Positions 43,461-52,363 of a stretch of DNA of 64,000 bases are shown piece after piece; position 1 is the first letter of the stretch, and each line of letters begins with the position of its first letter. Origin of the DNA: Treponema sp. (GTDB lineage: Bacteria > Spirochaetota > Spirochaetia > Treponematales > Treponemataceae); assembly GCA_017484285.1 (NCBI GenBank), contig JAFUTH010000014.1, forward strand, positions 124,001 to 188,000. Direction: 5' to 3'. The position numbers were made by a program, and so were the translations under genes. Below the pieces are notes generated by a model. The model ran no database searches, was not told where the DNA came from, and saw nothing but the letters and a program-made list of their open reading frames with translations.

Positions 43461-44339
43461 ATGATTGCTGTTTTTGTAAATTGTGCTACGATTCTTGCAG
43501 GCTCGATTATCGGGCTGTTGTTCGCGAAGAAGATTCCGCAGAAGGTCACGGACGCGATTCAGCTTGCGTGCGGCTTGGTTTCGTTCATCATGGGCGTTCA
43601 GATGTCCTTCAAGTACCAGAATGTCGTGTACCTCGCGCTTGCGCTCATCTGCGGCGGCATCGTCGGCACGCTCCTCGACATCGACGGAAAGATTTTGCAG
43701 TTCGGCAAATTCTTAGAGCGGATTTTTGTGAAAAAACAAGAAAGTGTAGGAGTTTCCGTAGGAAACTCGAATCCGTGTGACAATAACGGGGCGTTGCGGG
43801 GTGTCCCCGCAGAGAGGGTAGCGACCAACGAAGTGGGCGCGCAGGGGGAGACTTCCCCCTCCCAGATTTCTCGACAGGCTCGAAATGACACGGAATTTTC
43901 CTCTGGTCGTCCGCAGAAAAATTTTGCGTACGCATTTTTGAATGCTTCGGTGCTGTTTTGCGTGGGGGCGATGGCGATTGTGGGAAGTTTTAAGGCGGGA
44001 ATCGAGCACGATTATTCGATTATTTTCCTCAAATCGATCCTTGACGGCTTTATTTCGATTGGATTTGCGGTGGCGATGGGCGTGGGAACGGCGTTCAGCA
44101 TTATCGCGATTTTTGTGTATCAGGGCGCGCTCACGCTGCTTTCGGTTTTGATTGCGCCATTCGTGAGTGAGCAGATGATTTCTGAACTTACGGGAAGCGG
44201 TGGCGCGCTCATTATACTGATTGGTATCAATTTGATGGGCTTAAAGAAGGTGAAGACGGCGAATTACCTCCCTGCAGTGCTGTTCAGCGTGATTTTTGTG
44301 CTGTGTGAGCCTGTGGTGAAGGGGTGGCTTGGACTGTAA
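43461..44339 (+). CDS. DUF554 family membrane protein with repeat-derived insertion
   Basis: A 292-residue membrane protein matching DUF554 (YdfK/YqgA-like). Its segments include NCATILAGSIIGLLF at the start, CGLVSFIMGVQMSF near 37, and GIGTAFSII-like blocks in the C-terminal half. Function is unknown. The family is normally about 230 residues. Residues 97-145 here (VGVSVGNSNPCDNNG through SRQARNDTE) are hydrophilic and encoded by structured repeat DNA that is intergenic elsewhere. The reading frame is open throughout. The insertion lies in the loop between the two transmembrane halves, where it could be tolerated. ATG at 43461 has TTGGAG upstream. Confidence 0.85.
   Translation: MIAVFVNCATILAGSIIGLLFAKKIPQKVTDAIQLACGLVSFIMGVQMSFKYQNVVYLALALICGGIVGTLLDIDGKILQFGKFLERIFVKKQESVGVSVGNSNPCDNNGALRGVPAERVATNEVGAQGETSPSQISRQARNDTEFSSGRPQKNFAYAFLNASVLFCVGAMAIVGSFKAGIEHDYSIIFLKSILDGFISIGFAVAMGVGTAFSIIAIFVYQGALTLLSVLIAPFVSEQMISELTGSGGALIILIGINLMGLKKVKTANYLPAVLFSVIFVLCEPVVKGWLGL
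43750..43890. repeat. Structured interspersed repeat, copy C, within the DUF554 gene
   Basis: GAGTTTCCgtaGGAAACTC then CGAATCCGTGTGACA at 43768-43782, GCGGGG-tgt-CCCCGC at 43796-43810, and AGAGAGGGTAGC. A GGGGGA-gac-TTCCCCC-type hairpin follows at 43844-43859, then a TCTCGA..TCGA palindrome. It corresponds to the right part of copy A plus its second module, and it is translated in frame. Confidence 0.85.
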
Positions 44340-44427
44340 TCATGTTTCACAATTAGCAGGCTTTTTGAAAACTGCGTAAATGTCTGAAATTTGCACAAAT
44401 TAGTGATAAAAAGAACAAAAAATTCGC

Positions 44428-44456
44428 TTGATTTCAGTTAGAATCTCGATTAGAAT
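44428..44456 (+). promoter_or_regulatory. Promoter of the MsmK-type ATPase gene
   Basis: TTGATT at 44428-44433 and TAGAAT at 44451-44456, 17-bp spacing; leader about 33 nt with AGGAGG before the ATG. Confidence 0.75.
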
Positions 44457-44495
44457 AGCTTCATAATCATAATCCCGGGCCGTTAGGAGGAAAAA

Positions 44496-45614
44496 ATGGC
44501 AAAAGTAGAGCTGAAAGGCGTTACAAAAGTGTATGATGGCAATGTTCTTGCTGTCGAAAAATCAAATGTTACCATCGAAGACCGCGAATTCTGTGTATTC
44601 GTAGGTCCGTCTGGATGTGGTAAATCAACCACACTCCGCATGGTTGCAGGTCTTGAAGACATCACAGAAGGTGAATTGCTCATCGACGGCGAGTTGATGA
44701 ACGATGTTCCGCCGAAGGACCGCAATATCGCAATGGTATTCCAGAACTACGCTCTTTACCCGCACATGACCGTATTTGACAACATGGCATTCGGTCTCAA
44801 AATCCGCAAAGAGCCAAAAATCGAAATTCAGCGCAAAGTCGAAGAAGCTGCAAAAATGCTCGACCTCACCCAGTACCTCGACCGCAAACCGAAGGCACTT
44901 TCTGGTGGTCAGCGTCAGCGTGTTGCTGTAGGACGAGCAATCGTTCGTTCTCCGAAAGTCTTCTTGTTCGACGAGCCGCTTTCTAACCTCGATGCAAAAC
45001 TCCGCGTCACAATGCGTGGTGAAATTTCTTCACTCCATCACCGCTTGCAGGCAACCATGATTTATGTTACCCACGACCAGGTTGAGGCTATGACTATGGG
45101 TACAAAAATCGTTGTTATGTCTGAAAAACGAATTCAGCAGATTGGTGAGCCGTTGTATCTCTACAACCACCCAATCAACAAGTTTGTCGCAGGCTTCATT
45201 GGTACACCGCCGATGAACTTCTTCAAACTCGCAATCAAAGAAAAGGACGGAAAAGTCATTGCGGATGAAGGTTCATTCACACTCGTTCCAACAGCTGCTC
45301 AGCAGAAGCACCTCAAGGCATATGTCGGAAAAGAAGTTACATTCGGTATCCGCCCAGAGGATCTTCACTATCAGGCTACTCCGGCCGCTGAGAACAACAT
45401 GCAGGTTAAAGTCACCAACAAAGAACCGCTTGGTGCTGAAACTCACGTCTTTGTTCAGGTCAAAGACGCAAACATCGTAGCAAAAGTTGCTCCGGAAGTT
45501 GTTGTTCAGCTCGGTGACACGATTAACTTCGCTCCAGATATGGAAAAAGCAAAATTCTTCGATCTCGAAACAGAAATCAACATCTGCGAACCCGAGATTG
45601 AGAAGAAGTGGTAG
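44496..45614 (+). CDS. Sugar ABC transporter ATPase (MsmK/UgpC/MalK type)
   Basis: A 372-residue CUT1-type ATP-binding subunit. Walker A is GPSGCGKST near residue 37, signature LSGGQRQRV near 134, Walker B VFLFDEPLSNLDAKLR near 155, and a C-terminal OB-fold regulatory domain (FGIRPEDLHYQ near 285). No permease genes are adjacent, and such orphan ATPases often energise several sugar importers. Codon use is more optimised than that of its neighbours, suggesting high expression. It has its own promoter and a strong ribosome-binding site. Confidence 0.93.
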   Translation: MAKVELKGVTKVYDGNVLAVEKSNVTIEDREFCVFVGPSGCGKSTTLRMVAGLEDITEGELLIDGELMNDVPPKDRNIAMVFQNYALYPHMTVFDNMAFGLKIRKEPKIEIQRKVEEAAKMLDLTQYLDRKPKALSGGQRQRVAVGRAIVRSPKVFLFDEPLSNLDAKLRVTMRGEISSLHHRLQATMIYVTHDQVEAMTMGTKIVVMSEKRIQQIGEPLYLYNHPINKFVAGFIGTPPMNFFKLAIKEKDGKVIADEGSFTLVPTAAQQKHLKAYVGKEVTFGIRPEDLHYQATPAAENNMQVKVTNKEPLGAETHVFVQVKDANIVAKVAPEVVVQLGDTINFAPDMEKAKFFDLETEINICEPEIEKKW

Positions 45615-45620
45615 CGAACG

Positions 45621-45690
45621 GCGGCGAAGCCGCAAAAACGCTTGAGAAGCGTTTTTAGTGAGTCTCGTCCGAAGCTATGCTTCGGGCGCG
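45621..45690. repeat. Palindromic mosaic element after the ATPase gene
   Basis: Three hairpins with triplet loops in a row: GCGGC-gaa-GCCGC (45621-45633), 10-bp arms at 45634-45643 and 45647-45656, and CCGAAGC-tat-GCTTCGG (45669-45685). AGTGAGTCTCG between them matches the complement of a stretch in the 60243-60356 element. Confidence 0.7.
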
Positions 45691-45733
45691 GAAGTGAGCC
45701 GTCCCCCGCGGAAATGCTTTACTATTCAATGTC

Positions 45734-45767
45734 CACCCTGTGAGTTTTTCTCGCAGGGTGTTTTTTT
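45734..45767 (+). terminator. Terminator before the RNase II-family gene
   Basis: CACCCTGTGAG with CTCGCAGGGTG arms (one G-T pair), a five-T loop and a seven-T tail. Confidence 0.9.
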
Positions 45768-45791
45768 ATGTACTCTGTGCGAAAAATCTGC

Positions 45792-45797
45792 TAAAAT
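45792..45797 (+). promoter_or_regulatory. Leaderless-type -10 of the RNase II-family gene
   Basis: TAAAAT, with TGC before it, six bases before the ATG at 45804. No ribosome-binding site. Confidence 0.6.
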
Positions 45798-45803
45798 CTT
45801 TTC

Positions 45804-47711
45804 ATGAACAAATCTTCTGTCGTAATCTATAAAAATCTTCCGGCGCTTGTGGGTGAGCGAGACGGCGATAAATTCCTTGTCGACTGGTGCGTGAGCCGTG
45901 CCACTTCCACGGGGAAAAAAGCCGTGTACGCAAGCCAAAAAGTGCGCGAAAAAGATGTTCTTCTCTTGTGCGAGGGCGCGGCTTCTTCAATTGACGTGCT
46001 CCTTGATTTTGCGGAATCGGCTTTGGCGGAAAATTCCGAAGTAAAAGCGCAAATTTCTGAAACGCACGAGCTTTTATTGAGCGACGAAGAAACGGCTGGG
46101 GCAGAGCAAAGTTTTAAAGATGTGGCGGAATTGCTCCGTGGCGAAGTAAAAGCAGATGAATCATGGGGAGTGTATTCTGCGCTCAAGGCTTCATTTGAAT
46201 TTGAAGAGCGGGTGCGCGACGGCGCGATTTATTTTGTTCCGCGTTCAGAAGACGAAATCAAAAATCTTAAAGAAAAGGCGTACGAAAAAGAACATGCCGA
46301 CGAATTGCGGGCGGCGTTCATTGAGCGATTAAAGGCAAAAAATCTTCTTCCCGAAGACTCAAAATACATGGGCGATGTGGAAGCGTTGGCTCTTGGCACA
46401 ACCGACAAAAGCAAGACGATGAAAGACGCGGGCTTTAAGGAAACCCCCGAAAAAGCGCACAAACTCCTGCTTGATACAAAAATTTGGGATATTACGCGAA
46501 ATCCGTACCCTGTGCGATTGGGATTGAGCGCGAAGAGTGCGACGGTCTCGCTCGGCGTTCCGCCTGAAGAAGAGCGCGTGCGCGTGGCGGGCGTGTCGTA
46601 TGCAATCGACAGCGAATGGTCAACCGACCCCGACGACGCGATTGCTTTTGACGGTGAATTTTTGTGGGTACATATCGCTGACCCCGCTTCTTTTGTTGCG
46701 CCTGATTCTGAAATCGACAAAGTGGCACGGGGCAGGGGGGCGACGCTCTATTTGCCAGAGGGCGCGGCTCGAATGCTTAGTGAAGATTGCCTTGAAGATT
46801 ACGCGCTTGGTCTTCGCGAAGAAAGCCGTGCGCTTTCCTTTAAAATAAAACTTGGTGAAAACGGTGAGCTTGAAGACTGTGATGTGCTCCGCACGATTGT
46901 GAATGTCAAACGGCTCACCTACGAAAAAGCCGATGAGCTAAAAGAAACGCCCGAATTAAAGCCACTGTTTGAGATTGCGCGGCGAAATGCTGAGCGGCGG
47001 AACAAGGCGGGCGCGGTGAACATTTCGATTCCCGAAGTGCATATTTCCGTTGATTCGGAAACAAAACAGGTCTCGTTTGAGAGCGTCGCTCACTGTGAGA
47101 GCGGCGAAGTCGTGCGCGAGGCGATGGTTTTGGCGGGCGAGGGGGCGGCGCGGTTCGCGTTCAAGAATAATCTGCCGTTCCCGTTTATTTCGCAGGATGC
47201 GCCCGAAATCCCAAAAGACATTCCCGAAGGCTTGGCAGGTCAGTTCCGCCTCAGAAAATGTATGCGGAAGCGGAATGTGAATATCACGCCGGCAAGTCAC
47301 GCAGGGTTGGGCGTGGGCATGTACTCGCAGGTAACATCTCCGCTCCGCCGCTACGGGGATTTGCTCGGTCATGAGCAGCTTCGCGCGTTCTTGAAAGGCG
47401 AGAAACTGATTGACAAGGACACCATGCTCATGCGCATGAGCGAGGGCGACGCGGCAATGCAGGCAAGCAAAAAAGCCGAGCGAAACAGCCGCACGCATTG
47501 GACGCTCGTGTACCTTTTGCAGCACCCCGAGTGGCAGGGCGAGGCAATCTGCGTGGATAAGCAAGCGGGGCGCGCCTTGTATTTTATTTCTGAACTCGGC
47601 ATGGAAACCGTGATTGGAGGCGAAGCTCCCGTTGAACTGAACGGAACGGTCACGCTCAAAGCGGGAAAAATCGACCTTCCCAATCTTGAAGTTGCGTTTT
47701 CATTTGTATAA
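45804..47711 (+). CDS. RNase II/R family exoribonuclease
   Basis: A 635-residue 3'-5' exoribonuclease. The RNB catalytic domain starts near residue 265 with AIDSEWSTDPDDAIAFD, whose spaced Asp residues bind the metals. It continues through LPEGAARMLSEDCLEDYALG and ends with SPLRRYGDLLGHEQL near 515. The N-terminal ~200 residues do not show a clear cold-shock domain, and the C-terminal S1 domain is short. It is therefore a lineage-specific RNB protein and not a canonical RNase R. The ATG follows a leaderless-type promoter. Confidence 0.87.
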   Translation: MNKSSVVIYKNLPALVGERDGDKFLVDWCVSRATSTGKKAVYASQKVREKDVLLLCEGAASSIDVLLDFAESALAENSEVKAQISETHELLLSDEETAGAEQSFKDVAELLRGEVKADESWGVYSALKASFEFEERVRDGAIYFVPRSEDEIKNLKEKAYEKEHADELRAAFIERLKAKNLLPEDSKYMGDVEALALGTTDKSKTMKDAGFKETPEKAHKLLLDTKIWDITRNPYPVRLGLSAKSATVSLGVPPEEERVRVAGVSYAIDSEWSTDPDDAIAFDGEFLWVHIADPASFVAPDSEIDKVARGRGATLYLPEGAARMLSEDCLEDYALGLREESRALSFKIKLGENGELEDCDVLRTIVNVKRLTYEKADELKETPELKPLFEIARRNAERRNKAGAVNISIPEVHISVDSETKQVSFESVAHCESGEVVREAMVLAGEGAARFAFKNNLPFPFISQDAPEIPKDIPEGLAGQFRLRKCMRKRNVNITPASHAGLGVGMYSQVTSPLRRYGDLLGHEQLRAFLKGEKLIDKDTMLMRMSEGDAAMQASKKAERNSRTHWTLVYLLQHPEWQGEAICVDKQAGRALYFISELGMETVIGGEAPVELNGTVTLKAGKIDLPNLEVAFSFV

Positions 47712-47743
47712 ATCGCTGAAAAGTTCTATTATATTCAGCAAAA

Positions 47744-48505
47744 GTGGAAGATTGTTATAAGATTCTCGGAGTGCGCCACGACGCTACGGCGGCAGAAATC
47801 AAGCGGGCGTACCGGCAGAAAGCAAAGCTTTTACATCCCGACGCGTCTCAAAGTGCCGAAACGACTGAGGAATTCCGCAGGCTCGTCAAGGCGTATGAAA
47901 TTCTCTCCGATGTAAAGCAACGCTCGCTTTTCGATGAGTCTTATTTCATGCGTCGTGCTCAGAACCGCTATAATCGTTCGGTCAATTCGTTCGATTATAG
48001 GAAGTGGCTTTCAGCCCGCACCGACGAAGAGAGCCGTGCAAAGCTCATTTTCTTTGACCTCATGCACAATCGTGAGGACGATGCGGTCGCCGAGTTCAAA
48101 AAAATGAGCATGAATCACGCGGGATTCCGCCTTGCGAAGTGGTTTACGCGCGAAGATTTTATGGATTACGGTTTTATTCTCGCTGAGGAACTTGTCTTGC
48201 GGCAGGAATACTACGACGCGTTCATTTTGCTGGAGCAGATTATCCGCATGGAATACAGCTACCAGTATTTCCGCTTGTTCTTCCCCGAAGTGATGGAACT
48301 TGCCGCAAGCGTGCTCAAAAATCACCTCGAAGGAAAAATTGCCGACGAACTGGCTCTCGATTGCTGGGAGCGCGCGCTAGAGTTGGGCTTCGGAAAAAGC
48401 AATGACGCGCATTTCTTGCGCAAAATGGCGGCAGCATACCGAAGAATGGGCGATGTTGCGACGGCGAGAATCTGCGAAGAAGAAGCAAGAAGAATTAGTA
48501 GTTAG
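47744..48505 (+). CDS. J-domain (DnaJ-like) protein with C-terminal helical repeats
   Basis: A 253-residue protein. A J-domain occupies residues 1-65 (DCYKILGVRHDATAAEIKRA, then the HPD motif at about 31). No Gly/Phe or zinc region follows. The rest is helical and TPR-like (REDFMDYGFILAEELVLRQE), so it is a specialised DnaK co-chaperone with a private client domain. The start is GTG at 47744; TATATT at 47730-47735 lies eight bases upstream and no ribosome-binding site is seen, so a leaderless GTG message is possible. Its last few codons fall within an AGTTAGCAGTTAG-type repeat. Confidence 0.87.
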   Translation: MEDCYKILGVRHDATAAEIKRAYRQKAKLLHPDASQSAETTEEFRRLVKAYEILSDVKQRSLFDESYFMRRAQNRYNRSVNSFDYRKWLSARTDEESRAKLIFFDLMHNREDDAVAEFKKMSMNHAGFRLAKWFTREDFMDYGFILAEELVLRQEYYDAFILLEQIIRMEYSYQYFRLFFPEVMELAASVLKNHLEGKIADELALDCWERALELGFGKSNDAHFLRKMAAAYRRMGDVATARICEEEARRISS

Positions 48506-48570
48506 CAGTTAGAAGTTAGCAATTGGACGGTGAATAACTGCACACTGCACATTGCTCATTGCTAACTGAA
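48494..48570. repeat. AGTTAGCAGTTAG-type repeat
   Basis: Tandem AGTTAGC/GAAGTTAGC units, with AGTTAGCAAT at 48513-48523 pairing with ATTGCTAACT near 48558-48567. Overlaps the end of the J-protein gene. A related stretch is coded inside the YlqG-like gene at 55209-55245. Confidence 0.7.
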
Positions 48571-48601
48571 CGAAGGAAGCAGTCAAGGAGATATATATTT
48601 T

Positions 48602-49366
48602 ATGATTCGATTGAAGAATGAAAAGGAAATCGAAGGAATTCGGAAGTCTTGCCATGCGCTGGCGGATTTGTTCAGAGAAGTTGTGCCACAGGTTCACGCG
48701 GGCATGAGCACAAAAGAAGTCGATGATTTGGTCGTCAAATTCATCAAAAAAGTCGGCGGAAAACCTGCTTGGTACCGCGAAGATTTTCCGGGCGCGGCGT
48801 GCGTGAGCATCAATAACGAAGTAATTCATGGAATCCCGTCTCGAAAGCGCATTATTCACGACGGCGACATCGTTTCGCTCGACATTGGAATCGACTTGGA
48901 CGGCTACATTTCTGATTCAACGCACACGGTCATGGTAGGGAATGTAAAGCCCGAAATCCGCCGGCTCGTCAAGGCAACGCGCGAAAGCCTTGTCGCGGGA
49001 ATCGCGGCATGTGTGGCAGGAAACCGAATCCGTGACATCTCAAACGCGGTGTACGATGTGGCGCATGAACGCTATGGGTACGGCGTTGTGTACGAATATT
49101 GCGGTCATGGCGTGGGGCTTGATGTGCACGAAGACCCGAGCATTCCGAATCTTCCTGAGGGAGGTCCGAATCCGCGTATTCAGTCGGGCATGGTCTTGGC
49201 GATTGAGCCGATGATTAACCTCGGCACGGGCGATGTGGATTTGGCAAAAGACGGCTGGACGGTGCTCACTTCTGACGGCAAGTGGAGTTGTCACGAAGAG
49301 CACACGGTCGCCGTCTTCCCCGACCATACGGAAGTCCTCACCGCGTGCGATGATCTCATTTGCTAA
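48602..49366 (+). CDS. map: Type I methionine aminopeptidase
   Basis: A 254-residue enzyme that removes the initiator Met. Metal ligands are seen in VSLDIGIDLDGYISDST (two Asp, near residues 97 and 108), GHGVGLDVHEDP (His near 171), IEPM (Glu near 204) and EEHTVAV (Glu near 235). Length and motif spacing are normal. AAGGAG precedes the ATG. It lies between the J-protein and HtrA genes, a protein-maintenance neighbourhood. Confidence 0.95.
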   Translation: MIRLKNEKEIEGIRKSCHALADLFREVVPQVHAGMSTKEVDDLVVKFIKKVGGKPAWYREDFPGAACVSINNEVIHGIPSRKRIIHDGDIVSLDIGIDLDGYISDSTHTVMVGNVKPEIRRLVKATRESLVAGIAACVAGNRIRDISNAVYDVAHERYGYGVVYEYCGHGVGLDVHEDPSIPNLPEGGPNPRIQSGMVLAIEPMINLGTGDVDLAKDGWTVLTSDGKWSCHEEHTVAVFPDHTEVLTACDDLIC

Positions 49367-49463
49367 AATAACAAATTTTTATGTAACTTGCGAAGTCTCC
49401 GGGATTTTTATGTATAGAAATTGAAAATCACAGAAATTCATTCTGATTTTTCGGAGGCTATAT

Positions 49464-50966
49464 ATGAAAAAGATAACGAAACGAATTCTCGCGGGAACAG
49501 CGGCGTGTGCTTTGGCATTTGCTGCTGTTTCTCTTTCTTGCACACGCGTGCAGGTTCAAGGCAGCGCAGCAACGGCATTCGCCGACACGCAAAAGCCCGC
49601 CGTCACGATTCCGTCTGAATCCCTCAAAGTCATTGAGGCTTTGCAGAACTCATTCCGCTCGATTTCTTCGGGCGTGCTTCCTTCTGTCGTTGAAATCGAT
49701 GTTACCGAAAAGAAAGAAGTGCAGACGATGAATCCGTTTGAGGGCTGGCCATTTGACTTCTTCTTCGGAAATCCGAATTCAGAGCGCGAGTCAAAAAACA
49801 ACAAGCGCGAATATGAGCAAAAGGGCTTGGGCTCGGGCGTGATTGTGCGCAGAACGGGCGACACTGTGTATGTACTCACGAACAACCATGTCGCGGGAAA
49901 AGCAACGAATATTAGCGTCAAATTGAACGACGGTCAGGAATTTGAAGGAAAACTCGTCGGAGCTGACGAGCGGCAGGACATCGCGCTCGTTTCATTCGAC
50001 GCAAAAGATGCTGAGAATATCGTCGTTGCCACGCTCGGCGACAGTGACAATGTGCAGACGGGCGACATCTGTTTGGCAATGGGCGCGCCGTTGGGGTATC
50101 GCCAGTCAGTCACGCAGGGAATTGTAAGCGCGACAGGGCGAAGCGGCGACCAAATCGGCAATATGAACGACTTCATTCAGACAGACGCGGCAATCAACCA
50201 GGGAAATTCGGGCGGTCCGCTCGTGAACATCTACGGCGAGGTCATCGGAATCAACACTTGGATTGCGTCAGGCTCGGGCGGAAGCGTGGGCTTAGGTTTT
50301 GCGCTTCCGATTAACTCGGTCAAAAAGGCAATCGATGACTTTATTGCGAACGGAAAAATCACCTATGGCTGGCTCGGCGTTTCGCTCGTGGACGTGACCG
50401 ACGACTACAAGGCAGAATTGGGCGTAAAAGGGCAGAAAGGCGCGTTTGCCTCACAGGTCTTCCTCAATTCTCCGGCGGCAAAGGGCGGCATGCAGGCGGG
50501 CGATTACATTATCGAACTCAACGGCAAAAAAGTGAACTCTCAGAGTGAGCTTGTCCGCGAGGTCGGCTATCTTCCTGCTGATAAAAACGCAGAATTCGTC
50601 GTGCTCCGTGGTGGAAACAAAGTCTCGCTTACGGTCAAAATCGAAGAACGTACCGAAGAAGTCTCGAACGACAATGCAAAACTCTGGCCGGGCTTCATTG
50701 CCTCTCCGCTCAACAAAAAATTGCGCGAAAATCTCAAGGTCGATGATAAAATCAAGGGCGTTGCGGTCTCGAATGTGCTTGAAAAGTCTCCGGCGGCGGC
50801 GCTCCGCATTCAGAACGGCGACATCATCACGGCGGTGAACGACAAGAAAGTCACGAATCTCAAAGAATTCTACGAGGCGCTTGACTTGAACCGCAACAAG
50901 GAAATCTGGTTTGATGTCTACAATGACGGACACACGATTTCCACAGGAAAATACAAACTGAATTAA
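49464..50966 (+). CDS. HtrA/DegP-type periplasmic serine protease
   Basis: A 500-residue envelope protease with a 30-residue N-terminal signal. The LSC at its end could be a lipobox, so membrane tethering is possible. The catalytic triad is His in LTNNHVAG near residue 140, Asp in RQDIALV near 173 and Ser in NQGNSGGPL near 247. Two PDZ domains follow, near 295-385 and 410-495. It would degrade or refold misfolded periplasmic proteins. GGAGG precedes the ATG, and two hairpins follow the gene. Confidence 0.94.
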   Translation: MKKITKRILAGTAACALAFAAVSLSCTRVQVQGSAATAFADTQKPAVTIPSESLKVIEALQNSFRSISSGVLPSVVEIDVTEKKEVQTMNPFEGWPFDFFFGNPNSERESKNNKREYEQKGLGSGVIVRRTGDTVYVLTNNHVAGKATNISVKLNDGQEFEGKLVGADERQDIALVSFDAKDAENIVVATLGDSDNVQTGDICLAMGAPLGYRQSVTQGIVSATGRSGDQIGNMNDFIQTDAAINQGNSGGPLVNIYGEVIGINTWIASGSGGSVGLGFALPINSVKKAIDDFIANGKITYGWLGVSLVDVTDDYKAELGVKGQKGAFASQVFLNSPAAKGGMQAGDYIIELNGKKVNSQSELVREVGYLPADKNAEFVVLRGGNKVSLTVKIEERTEEVSNDNAKLWPGFIASPLNKKLRENLKVDDKIKGVAVSNVLEKSPAAALRIQNGDIITAVNDKKVTNLKEFYEALDLNRNKEIWFDVYNDGHTISTGKYKLN

Positions 50967-50980
50967 GCATAAAAGCCGAT

Positions 50981-51010
50981 TTTGCAGAGTTCTCTCCTCC
51001 TCTCTGCAAA
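50981..51010. other. Inverted repeat downstream of htrA
   Basis: TTTGCAGAG at 50981-50989 and CTCTGCAAA at 51002-51010 with a pyrimidine loop; no T tail. It may protect the 3' end of the message. Confidence 0.5.
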
Positions 51011-51028
51011 TCATACGAGAACTTTTAG

Positions 51029-51056
51029 CCGGGCAACGTCGTTGTCCGGTTTTTTT
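51029..51056 (+). terminator. Terminator between htrA and dapB
   Basis: CCGGGCAAC and GTTGTCCGG arms with a GTC loop and seven T. Confidence 0.9.
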
Positions 51057-51116
51057 GTGCTCTATTCTAACTTCACTGATTTTGATACACTACTGTATTC
51101 ATTTTAGGAGATTCGT

Positions 51117-51896
51117 ATGAGAATTGCGCTTGTTGGATATGGAAAAATGGGCCACATGATTGAGTCTGTGGCAAAATCACTTGGGCATGAAATCGTCGTG
51201 ACGGTTGATGTTGCCGCAAAAGATGCCACGAATGTGGTCGCTTCTGGTGACGGGGCAGCCGTTGCTGAGGCGGTAAAAAAGAGCGGGGCTGAGGGCGTGA
51301 TTGAATTCAGCCACCCAACGGCTGTTCTCGGAAACTTGAACGCGCTTATTCCGCTCGGAATCCCCGTGGTGTGCGGAACGACGGGCTGGGCAAAATCTGA
51401 GGGTGAAATCGAACAGCTCTGTGCCTCATCAAATGGAACGTGCATGCGCTCTTCAAATTTCTCAATCGGCGTGAATATGTTCTACAAAATCGTGGAAGAA
51501 GCGGCAAAAATCATGGCGGAATATTCTGAATACGATGTCGCTGTGTGGGAAGCGCACCACAACCAAAAGGCAGACAGCCCGAGCGGAACGGCGCTTGAAG
51601 TCGCCCGCCGCGTAATGAACGGAAACAAAACAAAAACAGAAATGGTCTTTGACGCGTTCCACGAAAAGCCAAAGGCAAACGAGCTTCATGTTTCTTCAAC
51701 GCGCGTGGGATTTGTGCCAGGAACGCACACGGTTTTCTTCGATTCTCCTGCTGACGAAATCGAACTCACGCACCGCGCACGAAGCCGCGAAGGGTTCGCA
51801 CGGGGAAGCGTGGTCGCGCTTGAAAAACTCGTCGCAAAACTGAAATCAGGCGAGCTTTCAAAGGGCAAACTTTACGGCATGGCGGACTTGTTTTAA
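51117..51896 (+). CDS. dapB: 4-hydroxy-tetrahydrodipicolinate reductase
   Basis: A 259-residue NAD(P)H reductase of the diaminopimelate/lysine pathway. The N-terminal nucleotide-binding loop is VGYGKMGHMI, CGTTGW lies near residue 87, and SSNFSIGVNMFYKIVEE near 112. The catalytic EAHHNQKADSPSGTALE lies near 145. Despite the presence of dapB, no other pathway gene is near. AGGAG precedes the ATG. Its stop overlaps a short remnant ORF by one base. Confidence 0.95.
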   Translation: MRIALVGYGKMGHMIESVAKSLGHEIVVTVDVAAKDATNVVASGDGAAVAEAVKKSGAEGVIEFSHPTAVLGNLNALIPLGIPVVCGTTGWAKSEGEIEQLCASSNGTCMRSSNFSIGVNMFYKIVEEAAKIMAEYSEYDVAVWEAHHNQKADSPSGTALEVARRVMNGNKTKTEMVFDAFHEKPKANELHVSSTRVGFVPGTHTVFFDSPADEIELTHRARSREGFARGSVVALEKLVAKLKSGELSKGKLYGMADLF

Positions 51897-51952
51897 TGAA
51901 ACTTTTGGAAGACAGAATCCTCGCGGATGGGGAAAACTTCTTCGAAGTCTAG
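51896..51952 (+). pseudogene. Possible 5' remnant of a phosphoribosyltransferase gene
   Basis: An 18-codon reading frame starting within the dapB stop (TAATG) and reading MKLLEDRILADGENFFEV. It resembles the first residues of xanthine phosphoribosyltransferase, but nothing of the rest follows. It could equally be a chance short frame. Confidence 0.3.
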
Positions 51953-52032
51953 ATTTTCGAGCAGAATAGACAGAGAAAGTTCCTAATCGTTGAAAATGCT
52001 TCTGTAAAGTGCAATATTCTCTGCCCGACTAA

Positions 52033-52061
52033 TTGATTATTCTTTTTAAAAAAGATATAGT
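52033..52061 (+). promoter_or_regulatory. Promoter of the rpsP operon
   Basis: TTGATT at 52033-52038 and TATAGT at 52056-52061 with 17-bp spacing; leader about 27 nt with GGAGG before the GTG. Confidence 0.75.
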
Positions 52062-52094
52062 ATTATTTCATTATTCTAATTATGGAGGAATAAA

Positions 52095-52343
52095 GTGGTC
52101 AAAATCAGACTCAAGAAATTCGGTGCAAAAAAACGACCTTGCTACCGAATCGTTGTTCAGGATTCACGCAAACCACGTGATGGTGTCACAATCGAAGAAA
52201 TCGGCAGCTATCAGCCTGTTACACAAACTGAAGACAATCAGGTAACAGTCAACATGGAGCGTGCAAAGTATTGGATTGGTGTTGGCGCTCAGCCAACTGA
52301 AACAGTCAAGAGAATCCTTAGCAAAAACGGCCTTAACAAATAA
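52095..52343 (+). CDS. rpsP: 30S ribosomal protein S16
   Basis: An 82-residue ribosomal protein: [20 protein letters not shown] at the start and [17 protein letters not shown] at the end are the conserved S16 ends. GTG start behind GGAGG. It is the first gene of an operon with khpA, rimM, trmD and rplS, the standard bacterial order. Confidence 0.97.
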   Translation: MVKIRLKKFGAKKRPCYRIVVQDSRKPRDGVTIEEIGSYQPVTQTEDNQVTVNMERAKYWIGVGAQPTETVKRILSKNGLNK

Positions 52344-52363
52344 TTTAACGGGAGTAACGGGGA

